NCBI GenBank assembly: GCA_022615805.1
Contig: JAKEGO010000077.1
Location: 1-8,189, forward strand
Length of the DNA stretch: 8,189 nucleotides
DNA from: Thermoplasmata archaeon
GTDB lineage: Archaea > Thermoplasmatota > JAKEGO01
Reading direction: 5' to 3'
Position numbers and translations under genes: made by a program. Shown one piece after another: positions 1 through 6,653 of the stretch; the first letter of the stretch is position 1; every line of letters starts with the position of its first letter. The notes under the pieces were generated by a model. The model was not told the DNA's origin and did not search any database. It worked only from the letters and a program-made list of their open reading frames with translations.

Positions 1-10
1 AAAGCATAGG

Positions 11-17
11 ATTAAAT
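11..17 (+). promoter_or_regulatory. TATA element of the small secreted-protein gene
   Basis: ATTAAAT is centred 26 bases before the ATG at 40, the distance expected between an archaeal TATA box and its transcription start. That would put the start of transcription at or next to the start codon, consistent with the absence of a Shine-Dalgarno site. The window begins only 10 bases upstream, so a BRE cannot be judged beyond the partial GCATAGG. Confidence 0.5.
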
Positions 18-39
18 CGCCGCTCCCGATTCACGCTCG

Positions 40-588
40 ATGAACTCCAACGACCGCCTGCTGATGAACATCGGCCTCGTGATCACCGTCATTGCGGTCC
101 TCGGGGCGGCGGTCGCCGGCGGCGAGCTCGACGAAACGGACGAGGGCGGCAACGGTGGGGAGAAGAAGTTCAGGTACGATGGGCTCAACGACACACAGAC
201 CAGCGATCAGCTCAACGAGGGGTCGGCCGACGAATACGATTACCTCCCTGGCAACGACACGGCCGCGGTGACGGTATTCGTCAGGGCGGAGCTGACGTGG
301 ACCGACGAGGACCCCATCATCGGGTTCACCAACGAGCCGGACAGGTTCAACCTGACGATCACTGCCCCCACCGGCAGGATCTTCGCCGACGAGGCCGAGA
401 ACGGCGACGACCGCCAGGGCAGCATTGTTATAACGATAGAGGACAGCGAATGGCGCGAGGGGTGGACCGTCCGCGTGACGATGGTGGAGGCCGGCGACCA
501 GTGGGACCCGCTTCATCTATTCAGCCTCCAGGACGCGGGCAACGGCTACGAGCTCAAGGTCACCTTCGAATTCAAAGTGCCCCTGTGA
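40..588 (+). CDS. Small membrane-anchored or secreted beta-rich protein, function unknown
   Basis: A 182-residue protein. It begins with a short polar stretch followed by a hydrophobic segment at about residues 9-27 (LMNIGLVITVIAVLGAAVAG), which should act as a signal peptide or single membrane anchor. After an acidic, Gly/Asn-rich linker (about 28-72), the rest alternates beta-strand-like segments: a LTWTDEDP motif, then NEPDRFNLTITAPTGR, then GWTVRVTMVEAGDQ, and a final YELKVTFEF strand. This order (LTWTD, N-x-x-D, T-x-P-x-G) recalls jelly-roll domains attached to subtilisin-like proteases, so an extracytoplasmic beta-sandwich is plausible; that is resemblance by eye only. No catalytic residues are apparent. 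The ATG at 40 lies 26 bases after the centre of a TATA-like ATTAAAT and has no Shine-Dalgarno site, fitting a leaderless message. It converges on hisS, with 78 bases between the stops. I do not recognise a named family. Confidence 0.8.
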   Translation: MNSNDRLLMNIGLVITVIAVLGAAVAGGELDETDEGGNGGEKKFRYDGLNDTQTSDQLNEGSADEYDYLPGNDTAAVTVFVRAELTWTDEDPIIGFTNEPDRFNLTITAPTGRIFADEAENGDDRQGSIVITIEDSEWREGWTVRVTMVEAGDQWDPLHLFSLQDAGNGYELKVTFEFKVPL

Positions 589-666
589 ACCGCGACCGGC
601 GGAGGATCCGGTGCTGAAGTCCGGGGAGATGCCCCCGAGGCGTACGCCATCGATCGGCGGATTCGA

Positions 667-1860
667 TCACTCGCGCGAGATCCTCGCGACGGCCTCCCCC
701 GCCGTCAGCGCTTCCTGCTCCTTCCCCGCCAGGTCGCGGACCGCGACCATTCCCGCCGCGAGCTCCTCCTCTCCGATGAACACGACATGGGTGGCCCCCT
801 TCTCCAGGGCGACCTTGATGGCCTTCGCGGGCCTCTCAGGTGAGAGCCCGACCTCGGTCCTCACGCCCCGTTGCCTCAGGGTCGCCGAGAGCGAAAGGGC
901 GGGGCCCATCGCCGCCTCGAGGAGCGGGGCCACGTAGGCGTCGAGGTTCCCGACCCGGGGTCCGCTCCGCCCCGAGGCGAGGAGGACCCTGTCGAGGCCG
1001 ATGGCGAAGCCTGTCGCCTTCAGGCCTTCGATGCCGACGACCCCCCCGAGGTCGTAGGAACCGCCGCCGCACACCTGCTTCTCAGCGCCGAGCGATGGCG
1101 CGTCGGCCTCGAAGACCGTGCCGTTGTAGTAGTCGAGGCCGCGGGCGATGCCGATGTCGACGACCGTCGCCACTCCCATGCCTTCGAGGTAGGAGAGGAG
1201 GCGCTCGAGGTCGGCGGTGACCTCCCGTCCGACGGCCTCCCTCGCCTCATCCATCCTCGGCTCGAGGATGAGGTCCGCGACGTCCGGGACGACCTCGCGC
1301 AGGGCGGGGTCCTTCTTGTCGACGAGCCTCATCACGTCCGGTCCTGCGCGGTCGCCGAGGAGCGCCCTGAGCACACGGAGGTCCCCGATGCGGATGACAA
1401 TGTCCCCGAGGCCGAGCGCCCCAAGGGAGGCGGCCGCCATGGCGATCAGGTCGGCGTTCGCCGCCGTGGAGTCGTCGCCGATGAGCTCGGCGCCGAACTG
1501 GGTGAACTCGCGGTACCGCCCCTTCTGCGGGCGCTCGTACCGGTAGCACTTGCCGAAGTAGCAGAGGCGCAGGGGCTTCGCCCATGAGCGCATCTCGGAG
1601 CTGTACATCCTGGCCACGGGGGCAGTGAGCTCGGGCCTCAGTGCGAGGATGCGCCCGCCGCGGTCCTCGAACGTGTACATCTGCTCGACGACCTCGGCTC
1701 CCGAGCGCGCGATGAAGAGGTCCGCATGCTCGAACGTGGGGGTCTCCACCTCCCCGTAACCGTACAGCGCCGCCACGCGCCTCAGGGCGCCGAAGGCACG
1801 CACCCGCTCCTCCATCTCGTCCGGGAGGACGTCCCTGGTGCCTCTTGGTCTCGCGATCAT
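667..1860 (-). CDS. hisS: Histidyl-tRNA synthetase
   Basis: Charges tRNA-His with histidine using ATP in the cytoplasm; a class II aminoacyl-tRNA synthetase working as a dimer. Visible signatures in the 397 residues: N-terminal RPRGTRDVLP (4-13); motif 1 region GYGEVETPTFE (34-44); LRPELTAPVAR (74-84); motif 2 RYERPQKGRYREF (107-119), which binds ATP; the histidine-specific ARGLDYYNGTVFE (HisA, 239-251); CGGGSYD (HisB-like, 264-270); and motif 3 GFAIGLDRVLL (284-294) with the catalytic Arg291. Residues from about 305 form the anticodon-binding domain. The length is slightly below the usual 410-430. HisB reads GGGSYD where bacterial enzymes have GGRYD; I take this as an archaeal-type variant, not damage. 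ATG at 1860 begins the protein just before the conserved N-terminal motif, so it is the right start. It lies 72 bases beyond the four-gene operon with its own TATA element and probably can be expressed alone. Confidence 0.97.
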   Translation of the reverse strand: MIARPRGTRDVLPDEMEERVRAFGALRRVAALYGYGEVETPTFEHADLFIARSGAEVVEQMYTFEDRGGRILALRPELTAPVARMYSSEMRSWAKPLRLCYFGKCYRYERPQKGRYREFTQFGAELIGDDSTAANADLIAMAAASLGALGLGDIVIRIGDLRVLRALLGDRAGPDVMRLVDKKDPALREVVPDVADLILEPRMDEAREAVGREVTADLERLLSYLEGMGVATVVDIGIARGLDYYNGTVFEADAPSLGAEKQVCGGGSYDLGGVVGIEGLKATGFAIGLDRVLLASGRSGPRVGNLDAYVAPLLEAAMGPALSLSATLRQRGVRTEVGLSPERPAKAIKVALEKGATHVVFIGEEELAAGMVAVRDLAGKEQEALTAGEAVARISRE

Positions 1861-1864
1861 CGGG

Positions 1865-1869
1865 CCTCC
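1865..1869 (-). promoter_or_regulatory. Possible Shine-Dalgarno site of hisS
   Basis: GGAGG on the minus strand ends 4 bases before the ATG at 1860. It would be present only on messages that start upstream of it, for example read-through from the preceding operon. If transcription starts about 26 bases after the TATA element, the message would be leaderless and this site would be excluded. Confidence 0.4.
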
Positions 1870-1880
1870 ATCGCATGTCG

Positions 1881-1889
1881 ATTATAAAA
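1881..1889 (-). promoter_or_regulatory. TATA element of hisS
   Basis: Read on the minus strand this is TTTTATAAT, centred about 25 bases before the hisS ATG. It is AT-rich in a very GC-rich surrounding and sits in the 72-base gap after the upstream operon, so hisS probably has its own promoter even though it follows in the same direction. Confidence 0.65.
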
Positions 1890-1932
1890 CGATGCTTCAA
1901 GGGCGCGAAATAGGGGGCCGGGGACCGCCCAC

Positions 1933-2388
1933 TCATCCTGTCCGCGGGGACCGCCGCTTCGGGGGCTCGAGCATCCTGCGCCACTTCCGTCTGGCGGTCA
2001 CGAACTCCGGGACAACGAACCCGTACCTGAACCTGTCCATGAACGTGAACTTCCACGGCAGGCGGGGCATCCGCTCGACGAGGCCTCGCAGGAAACGCCT
2101 GACGTCCTCCTCGTCCTCGATCATGTGGACCTCTACGAAGTGCACGACTCCGGTGTGCGTCGGCCTCGTCGAATAGAGGTCCAGGACGAACGGCGTGGGC
2201 TCTTCGACCCAGAAGCGGAACGTGTATGCCGCCTCGGGGATGGGGATGACCACGGCGAACCGCGTGAAGTTCTTGTATGTCCTGTCACGGGAGAACCCGT
2301 AGCCCATCTCGTTCAGGGTCCGCCTGGCGATCCGCGCCATCTCCTGGGAAGGGACCGAGACCGCCGCCTTCCAGGAATCCATCCTCAT
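1933..2388 (-). CDS. Uncharacterised 151-residue protein coupled to the CBS gene
   Basis: I do not recognise this family. The frame is open far upstream through the neighbouring CBS gene, but the credible start is the ATG at 2388, which overlaps the CBS stop codon as ATGA; this 4-base overlap implies translational coupling, and no clear Shine-Dalgarno site is present. A second ATG two codons later (2382) is also possible. The protein looks cytoplasmic and mixed alpha/beta: a helix around residues 14-28, aromatic-rich strands (FAVVIPIPEAAYTFRFWVEE, 44-63; FVLDLYSTRP, 67-76; VVHFVEVHMI, 81-90), an acidic turn and helix (91-107), then KFTFMDRFRYGFVVPEF (113-129) and a strongly basic tail (RRKWRRMLEPPKRR, 133-146). 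No cysteine pairs, membrane segments or nucleotide-binding motif are seen. The basic tail would suit a nucleic acid or ribosome partner, but that is inference. Coupling suggests it works with the CBS protein. Confidence 0.85.
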   Translation of the reverse strand: MRMDSWKAAVSVPSQEMARIARRTLNEMGYGFSRDRTYKNFTRFAVVIPIPEAAYTFRFWVEEPTPFVLDLYSTRPTHTGVVHFVEVHMIEDEEDVRRFLRGLVERMPRLPWKFTFMDRFRYGFVVPEFVTARRKWRRMLEPPKRRSPRTG

Positions 2389-3512
2389 CGCCGCCCGTGG
2401 TCGCGCCTCTCGTGGTCCTTCCTCGCCTGGATCTCGATGGATTGGAGGCACTCGTCGAGGACCACGAGCAGGTCCCATCCGCTGCGGGTGGATGTGAAGA
2501 GCGCGCCCCGTGTGTTCATGCGCATCCGGACCTCGAAGAAGGCGTGCATATCGTCGTGCGCCTCGCCGTGCTCCGTGATGTGGGCGGTCAGCGTCTGGGG
2601 CCGTACGAACGACGAGATCCTGTCGAACAAGCGACCGACGCTCTGGTACATGGCCTCGAAGACCTCGGGCTCGGCCTCGAGGCCGGAGAACTGCACGAGG
2701 GCTTCCTCCCTTTCGCGGTAGCGGGCGATGAACTCCATTATATCGTAGTGCGTGACGACGCCCACGAGCCCCTCGCCCTCCAGTATCGGGACCATCGATA
2801 TCCCCCTGTCGACCATCGTGTCCAATACCGTCCCGAGGTCCACGGGGCGCTTGAGCACTATCGGTTCGTTCATCAGGCTGCGGACCTCGGGCGTGAGGCG
2901 CTTCTCCCTCCCGCGGCTCCACCGGGGCGAGCGTTCCATCGGCCTCATGAGCGTCGGCGAGATGTCCTTCACGCCGATGACGCCGACCACGCGGTTGTCG
3001 TCGACCACCGGCACGTTCCTCTCGTCGATGTCCTTGAGCACGTTCAACGCCGTGCGGATCTCGTCGTTCTGGGTCACCGTCCTCGGCCCTGGGGTCATGA
3101 CCTCCTCGACCGGGACGTCCCTGATCTGCGGCACACCCTTCAGGAAGCGGACCAGGTCCGAACGGGAGACTATCCCGACGAGGCGGCCATCCTCGACCAG
3201 CGGGATGGCCCTCAGGTCGTGCGATATCATGTGCTCGGCGATGTCCACAAGGGGGGTATCGGGTGACGCCTCGGGGGGCATGTACATCAGGTTCTCGGCC
3301 TTCATCGACGGCTGGCTCCGCCGGTGCTTGACGATCATCCTGTAGTCGATGACGCCGCGGAGGCGGCCGCGGTCGTCGACGATCGGCATCTCCGATATGC
3401 CGCCCCTGTCCATCCTCGCGGTTATCGACCCGAGGGATTCGCCCGGCTGGCCCGTTATGACCTCGGTGGTCATCACGTCCGCGGCCTTGCCGCTCCGGAT
3501 CCTGTTCTCCAT
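2385..3512 (-). CDS. Four-CBS-domain protein with a C-terminal ribosome-hibernation-factor-like domain
   Basis: A 375-residue soluble protein. Four CBS motifs can be read in order: about 10-62 (DVMTTEV to GVIDYRMI), 72-122 (ENLMY to GIVSRSDLV), 134-187 (VEEVMTPGP to GVIGVKDI) and 210-262 (VRSLMNEP to GVVTHYDIMEF). Repeats 2-4 keep the Asp near the end of the motif that contacts ribose in CBS nucleotide sites. Two Bateman modules of this kind usually bind AMP, ADP, ATP or related ligands. Residues about 282-370 are not CBS: they run LFDRISSFVRP, strands around HAFFEVRMRM, then FTSTRSGWDLLVVLDECLQSIEIQARK. This follows the C-terminal half of bacterial HPF/YfiA (S30EA family: small residue, G-x-D-L/M, hydrophobic, D, L, Q, K), so a ribosome-binding output is proposed; the match is by eye. 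Shine-Dalgarno GAGGTGA overlaps the rpiA stop, 6 bases before ATG 3512. The next gene overlaps by ATGA. CBS assignment is secure, the HPF-like part moderate. Confidence 0.92.
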   Translation of the reverse strand: MENRIRSGKAADVMTTEVITGQPGESLGSITARMDRGGISEMPIVDDRGRLRGVIDYRMIVKHRRSQPSMKAENLMYMPPEASPDTPLVDIAEHMISHDLRAIPLVEDGRLVGIVSRSDLVRFLKGVPQIRDVPVEEVMTPGPRTVTQNDEIRTALNVLKDIDERNVPVVDDNRVVGVIGVKDISPTLMRPMERSPRWSRGREKRLTPEVRSLMNEPIVLKRPVDLGTVLDTMVDRGISMVPILEGEGLVGVVTHYDIMEFIARYREREEALVQFSGLEAEPEVFEAMYQSVGRLFDRISSFVRPQTLTAHITEHGEAHDDMHAFFEVRMRMNTRGALFTSTRSGWDLLVVLDECLQSIEIQARKDHERRDHGRR

Positions 3513-3518
3513 ATCGAT

Positions 3519-3525
3519 TCACCTC
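3519..3525 (-). promoter_or_regulatory. Shine-Dalgarno site of the CBS gene, overlapping the rpiA stop
   Basis: GAGGTGA on the minus strand is 6 bases before the ATG at 3512, and its last three bases are the rpiA stop codon. A ribosome finishing rpiA would sit directly on this site, so the two genes are tightly linked. It also fixes the start at 3512. Confidence 0.75.
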
Positions 3526-4187
3526 GTGAGCGTCCTGACGCCTGCGCCCTCGCCGACCAGGGCGGATGTTGCCATTCCCACGAAGAGGCCGCTCTCGACC
3601 ACTCCCGGGACCACGGCCAGCTCCCGCTCGAGGGGGCCGGGATCGTCGATAACGCCGTACTCGCAATCGATTATATAATTTCCGTTGTCAGTGATGAACG
3701 GGGACCCGTCGACCGTGCGCAGGGTGGCGCGGCATCCGGTCCCCTCGACCGCCCTGGCGGTCGCGCTCCATCCGAAGGGGATGACCTCCACGGGGAGCGG
3801 GAACGCCCCGAGCCGCCCGACGAGTTTCGAGCCTTCCGCGATGACGACGAAACGTTCCGATGCCGCGGCGACGACCTTCTCCCTCGTGAGGGCGCCTCCG
3901 CCGCCCTTGATCAGGTCGAGGGACGGCGATATCTCGTCCGCGCCGTCGACATCGAGGCTGAGCCGCGGGTGCTCTTCGAGCGTGGTGAGCGGGACGCCCT
4001 GCCTCCTCGCCACCTCCTCGGTCGCCCGCGATGTAGGAACGCCGGCGACCTCGAGCCCGTCCGCCACGAGCTCCCCCAGCCTCTCGATGAAGTAGAACAC
4101 GGTGGAACCGGTTCCGAGGCCTATCACGGACCCGTCCTCGACGAGTTCGCAGGCGCGGCGGCCGACGGTCCTCTTCTCCGCTTTCAT
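3519..4187 (-). CDS. rpiA: Ribose-5-phosphate isomerase A
   Basis: Interconverts ribulose-5-phosphate and ribose-5-phosphate in the cytoplasm, the step that supplies ribose for nucleotides, and for histidine through PRPP. The 222 residues match the RpiA family's usual 220-230 and show all key motifs: GLGTGSTV (23-30, phosphate loop), VPTSRATEEVA (50-60), DVDGADE (79-85), LIKGGGGALTREK (92-104), SKLVGRLG (120-127), FPLPVEVIPFG (129-139) and DNGNYIID (167-174). Asp81, Asp84, Lys94 and the catalytic base Glu103 fall at the same numbers as in the E. coli enzyme. The start at 4187 is supported by GGAGGT 6 bases upstream. It lies 30 bases after the coiled-coil gene and 6 bases before the CBS gene, so it is an internal operon member. 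Codons for NYIID contain a TATA-like run, which I regard as incidental. In Archaea this route often serves ribose formation in connection with the RuMP or non-oxidative pathway. Confidence 0.97.
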   Translation of the reverse strand: MKAEKRTVGRRACELVEDGSVIGLGTGSTVFYFIERLGELVADGLEVAGVPTSRATEEVARRQGVPLTTLEEHPRLSLDVDGADEISPSLDLIKGGGGALTREKVVAAASERFVVIAEGSKLVGRLGAFPLPVEVIPFGWSATARAVEGTGCRATLRTVDGSPFITDNGNYIIDCEYGVIDDPGPLERELAVVPGVVESGLFVGMATSALVGEGAGVRTLTR

Positions 4188-4193
4188 CTGCTG

Positions 4194-4199
4194 ACCTCC
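4194..4199 (-). promoter_or_regulatory. Shine-Dalgarno site of rpiA
   Basis: GGAGGT on the minus strand lies 6 bases before ATG 4187, inside the 30-base gap after the coiled-coil gene. No TATA element fits in this gap, supporting co-transcription with the upstream gene. Confidence 0.75.
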
Positions 4200-4217
4200 A
4201 CCTCCCCGGCAGGATCT

Positions 4218-6653
4218 TCACTCGAGCTCTTCCTGAAGTCCGTCATCCGATTTCTCGGACGCGGCTTGGCCGTCGAGGTCGAGCTCCCCCCCATCGAGGT
4301 CGCCAAGGTCCAGGTCACCGATGTCGATCTCCTCGTCGGACCCGGTGGCGACGATATCGGCCTTCACGGGCTTTGGCGCAGGGGCTTTCTTCTGAGGAAT
4401 CGCCTTTGCGGGGCCCTCGTCCTCCAGGTCGAGGTCGTCCGTCCCGATGTCGCCGAGGTCGATGTCGCCGAGGTCGATATCGCCTATGTCGACATCCTTC
4501 GGCGCAATGGCCTTCGTTACGGGTGTGGCGGGTCCGGTGGCCTTGGGTGCCGCGGCAGGCATGTGGCCGAGGTGGGTCGTCACCTTCGCGCCCACCGCCG
4601 ATTCGAGCTCCTTCAGCCGTTCGAGCAGCGCGAGCTCCCGCTCGTGGAGGTCCCTGATACGGCCGTCGGACTGGGCGCGCTCCGCGGTCAGCATCTTGAG
4701 CCTGGACCTGAGGAGCTTCTCGTTCTCGGCGACGTACTGCCCCAGAACCTCGATCTTGTCCATGAGCGAGCGGTTCTCCTTCTCCCGGAGCCTTATCTCC
4801 TGGAGGAGCTCGGTCCGCTCGGTCCGTGCCCTCGCGAGCTCGGCGTCGCCGGCGCCGCCATCCGCACTGGCCTTGCTCGCCTTGCGGAGCTGGGCCTTGG
4901 CCTCCTCGAGGCTCCGCTCGAGCCTGGAGACCGTCTCGGCCTTCTGCTTGAGCTCCTTCTGGAGGTTCGCGACGACCTCCCGGACCCCGTACTCCTCCTC
5001 CCCGATCTCCTTCTTGAGCTCCTCGCTGGCTATCGCGCGCGCCGAGGCCAACGTGTCGAGGTCCGCCTCCTTCAGGGCGACCGCCTCCTCGCGTTCGGCC
5101 CACTCCTTCTTGAGCCGGTCCTCCGTGGCCTTGAGGTCCTTCGCCTTCTGGGCCAGCTCGGTCTGGCGCTTGCGCACGGCCTCCGTTGTGACCTTGAGCT
5201 CGTCGAGCTTGTCCTCGAACGTCGTGGACTTCTTCCTGAGCGCTTCCTCCATCCTCTTCGCTGCCGTCTCCCGCTCCTCGATGGAGGAAACGTGCTTCTC
5301 GGCCTCATGGAACCGCCTCTCGGCGTCGGATATCCGCTGCTCGGTCTCCGATCTGCGGACATCGAGCTCCCTTGACATGAGCTCCAGTTCCCGTTCCTTC
5401 CTGAGGACGTTCTCCTCGCGTTCCGCGAGTTCCTTCTTCACCGTCTGCTCCGCCTCCTCGAAGTTGTCGAGCATCAGCTCGATCCGGCGGAAGATATCCA
5501 GCTTGCGGTGAAGGTCGTCGTCGAAGTCCATCAGGACATCCGGCGACAGGCCCATGACGGCCAGCAGGTGATCGTCCCTGACGATGTCCTTGATCTCGTC
5601 GAGCGCATCCGCGGCCTGCCGGGCTTCGGCGTCGTCGACCTTGGGTGCCGCCGCCTTGATCGGTTCTGGACGTGCGCCTGGAGCCTTCGCTCGCGGCTTC
5701 GCGGATGGTTGGACCGCAGGCGACGGCCGCTTGGCCTTTGCCGCGGGCCTCTTCGGAGGCGTGACGGCCTTCGGCGCGGCGGGTCCCGCCGCGGGCTTCT
5801 CGGGTTCGGCGACGACCTCGACGACCACCGGCACCGCCGGAGGGGCTTCCTTCGGAGCCTCCGTCGGCTTGGGTGCCTCGGGCGCGGGTGCGGCGGCTGA
5901 AGGTTCGGCCTTGACTGGAACGTCGCCCTTCTTCGCCTTCAAGAGCGGAGCCTTCGCGGGCTCGAATGGCTTTGCGGGCCTCGCGGCCTGCGCGGGTCTG
6001 GCTGTTTGGGCGGGTGCGACCGGCTCGGCGGGTCCGGGGGCCTGCTCGGGCTCGGCTGGCCTCTTGGGCCTGACGGCCTGTGTTGGCCGCGCTGGTCTGG
6101 GAGGCATCTCGGGAGCAGCGGCCGGTGGCGCCTCCTTCTCATCGGCGGGCCCGGCCTCGGCTGGTTCCGGAGCCCTCCCCTTGCGGGCGAGCGGCTCAGC
6201 GCCATCCGCCGGAGGCGTCGCGTCCTTCTCCGGCCTCGCTTTCCTGCCGAAAAGAGGCTTGTGCGCCTTCGGCGCCGGTGCGTCCTTCGGCGTCTCCTTG
6301 GCGGGCTTGGCCTTACCGGCCTCCTCCTTGGCCTCTTCCTCTTCCTCCTCCTCTTCCTCGGCCTCCTCGATGGAGGACCACTGGTCCTCGGGGATCTTCT
6401 TGCGGACCGCCTCGATGCCGGTCTTGGCCTTCTCGTTCTCGGGGTCGAGCTTGAGGGCAAGGAGATAGGCTTCGGCAGATTCCTTGTACCGCTTCAGCTT
6501 CCGCAGGACGTGCCCTCTGTTGATGTAGGCCTCGGGGGTCCTATGGACCTCCAGTGACTCATCGGTCAGCTCCAGGGCTACCTCGTAATCCTCGTTCTTC
6601 GCCTTGTCGATGGCCTCCTTGAGGAGGACCTTTGCCTCTGCCTCGGATCCCAT
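4218..6653 (-). CDS. Large TPR, disordered-linker and coiled-coil protein, function unknown
   Basis: With the ATG at 6653 the protein has 811 residues. The frame extends to a TTG at 6695, but that codon lacks a Shine-Dalgarno site, and the ATG sits about 24-26 bases after a TATA element. Architecture: two TPR-like helical hairpins (about 6-73, ending YKESAEAYLLALKLDPEN); a Glu run (96-110); a long Pro/Ala/Lys-rich, surely disordered linker (113-340); a short helical region (341-400, with DDHLLAVMGLSPDVLMDFDD); a long coiled coil (about 400-594) rich in E, K, R and L; a Gly-containing break (595-603); a second coiled coil (604-690); another Ala/Pro linker; and an acidic tail with two groups of pentad repeats (723-745 and 776-795). 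No membrane segment, signal peptide, Walker motif or cysteine cluster was seen, so it is not an SMC or Rad50 ATPase. It looks like a cytoplasmic scaffold that binds peptides through the TPRs. First gene of the operon with rpiA. Confidence 0.92.
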   Translation of the reverse strand: MGSEAEAKVLLKEAIDKAKNEDYEVALELTDESLEVHRTPEAYINRGHVLRKLKRYKESAEAYLLALKLDPENEKAKTGIEAVRKKIPEDQWSSIEEAEEEEEEEEEAKEEAGKAKPAKETPKDAPAPKAHKPLFGRKARPEKDATPPADGAEPLARKGRAPEPAEAGPADEKEAPPAAAPEMPPRPARPTQAVRPKRPAEPEQAPGPAEPVAPAQTARPAQAARPAKPFEPAKAPLLKAKKGDVPVKAEPSAAAPAPEAPKPTEAPKEAPPAVPVVVEVVAEPEKPAAGPAAPKAVTPPKRPAAKAKRPSPAVQPSAKPRAKAPGARPEPIKAAAPKVDDAEARQAADALDEIKDIVRDDHLLAVMGLSPDVLMDFDDDLHRKLDIFRRIELMLDNFEEAEQTVKKELAEREENVLRKERELELMSRELDVRRSETEQRISDAERRFHEAEKHVSSIEERETAAKRMEEALRKKSTTFEDKLDELKVTTEAVRKRQTELAQKAKDLKATEDRLKKEWAEREEAVALKEADLDTLASARAIASEELKKEIGEEEYGVREVVANLQKELKQKAETVSRLERSLEEAKAQLRKASKASADGGAGDAELARARTERTELLQEIRLREKENRSLMDKIEVLGQYVAENEKLLRSRLKMLTAERAQSDGRIRDLHERELALLERLKELESAVGAKVTTHLGHMPAAAPKATGPATPVTKAIAPKDVDIGDIDLGDIDLGDIGTDDLDLEDEGPAKAIPQKKAPAPKPVKADIVATGSDEEIDIGDLDLGDLDGGELDLDGQAASEKSDDGLQEELE
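4269..4328 (-). repeat. Second group of acidic pentad repeats
   Basis: Codes residues 776-795 of the coiled-coil protein: IDIGD, LDLGD, LDGGE, LDLDG. It has the same five-residue period as the first group, separated from it by a Lys/Pro/Ala linker of about 30 residues. The protein therefore ends in two copies of a short acidic motif, which may be a docking tail. Confidence 0.75.
4419..4490 (-). repeat. Tandem 15-base repeats encoding acidic pentads, first group
   Basis: Codes residues 722-745 of the coiled-coil protein. The pentads are IDLGD, IDLGD, IGTDD and LDLED, after a partial IGD. The matching DNA is a run of near-identical 15-base units (gaggtcgat-g/a-tcgcc on the plus strand), so recent in-frame duplication is likely. 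The pattern hydrophobic-Asp-hydrophobic-Gly-Asp superficially resembles pentapeptide-repeat proteins but is far too short to form that helix. Confidence 0.8.

Noticed and set aside
622..637. CGGGG...CCCCG hairpin between the convergent genes, as terminator
   Set aside because: Only a 5-base stem, and no T-run follows on either strand in 589-666. The nearby palindrome GGCGTACGCC (639-648) has no loop either.
2389..3666. Upstream extension of the 151-residue gene's frame to 577 codons
   Set aside because: The extension is Arg/Gly-rich translation out of frame through the CBS and rpiA genes; the ATGA overlap gives a better start.
3669..3681. ATTATATAAT, a perfect-looking TATA element within rpiA
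   Set aside because: It encodes the conserved DNGNYIID motif and no start codon of a supported gene lies about 26 bases downstream.
4419..4490. Pentapeptide-repeat (quadrilateral helix) domain in the coiled-coil protein's tail
   Set aside because: Only four to five units, far below what is needed for that fold, and too acidic.
3324..5375. Long open plus-strand frame of 683 codons opposite the CBS, rpiA and coiled-coil genes
   Set aside because: It runs antisense across three well-supported genes, has composition set by their GC-rich third positions and repeats, and shows no recognisable domain.
5584..6468. Plus-strand frame of 294 codons rich in Gly, Ala and Ser
   Set aside because: It mirrors the Pro/Ala/Lys linker of the coiled-coil gene; low-complexity sequence stays open in several frames.
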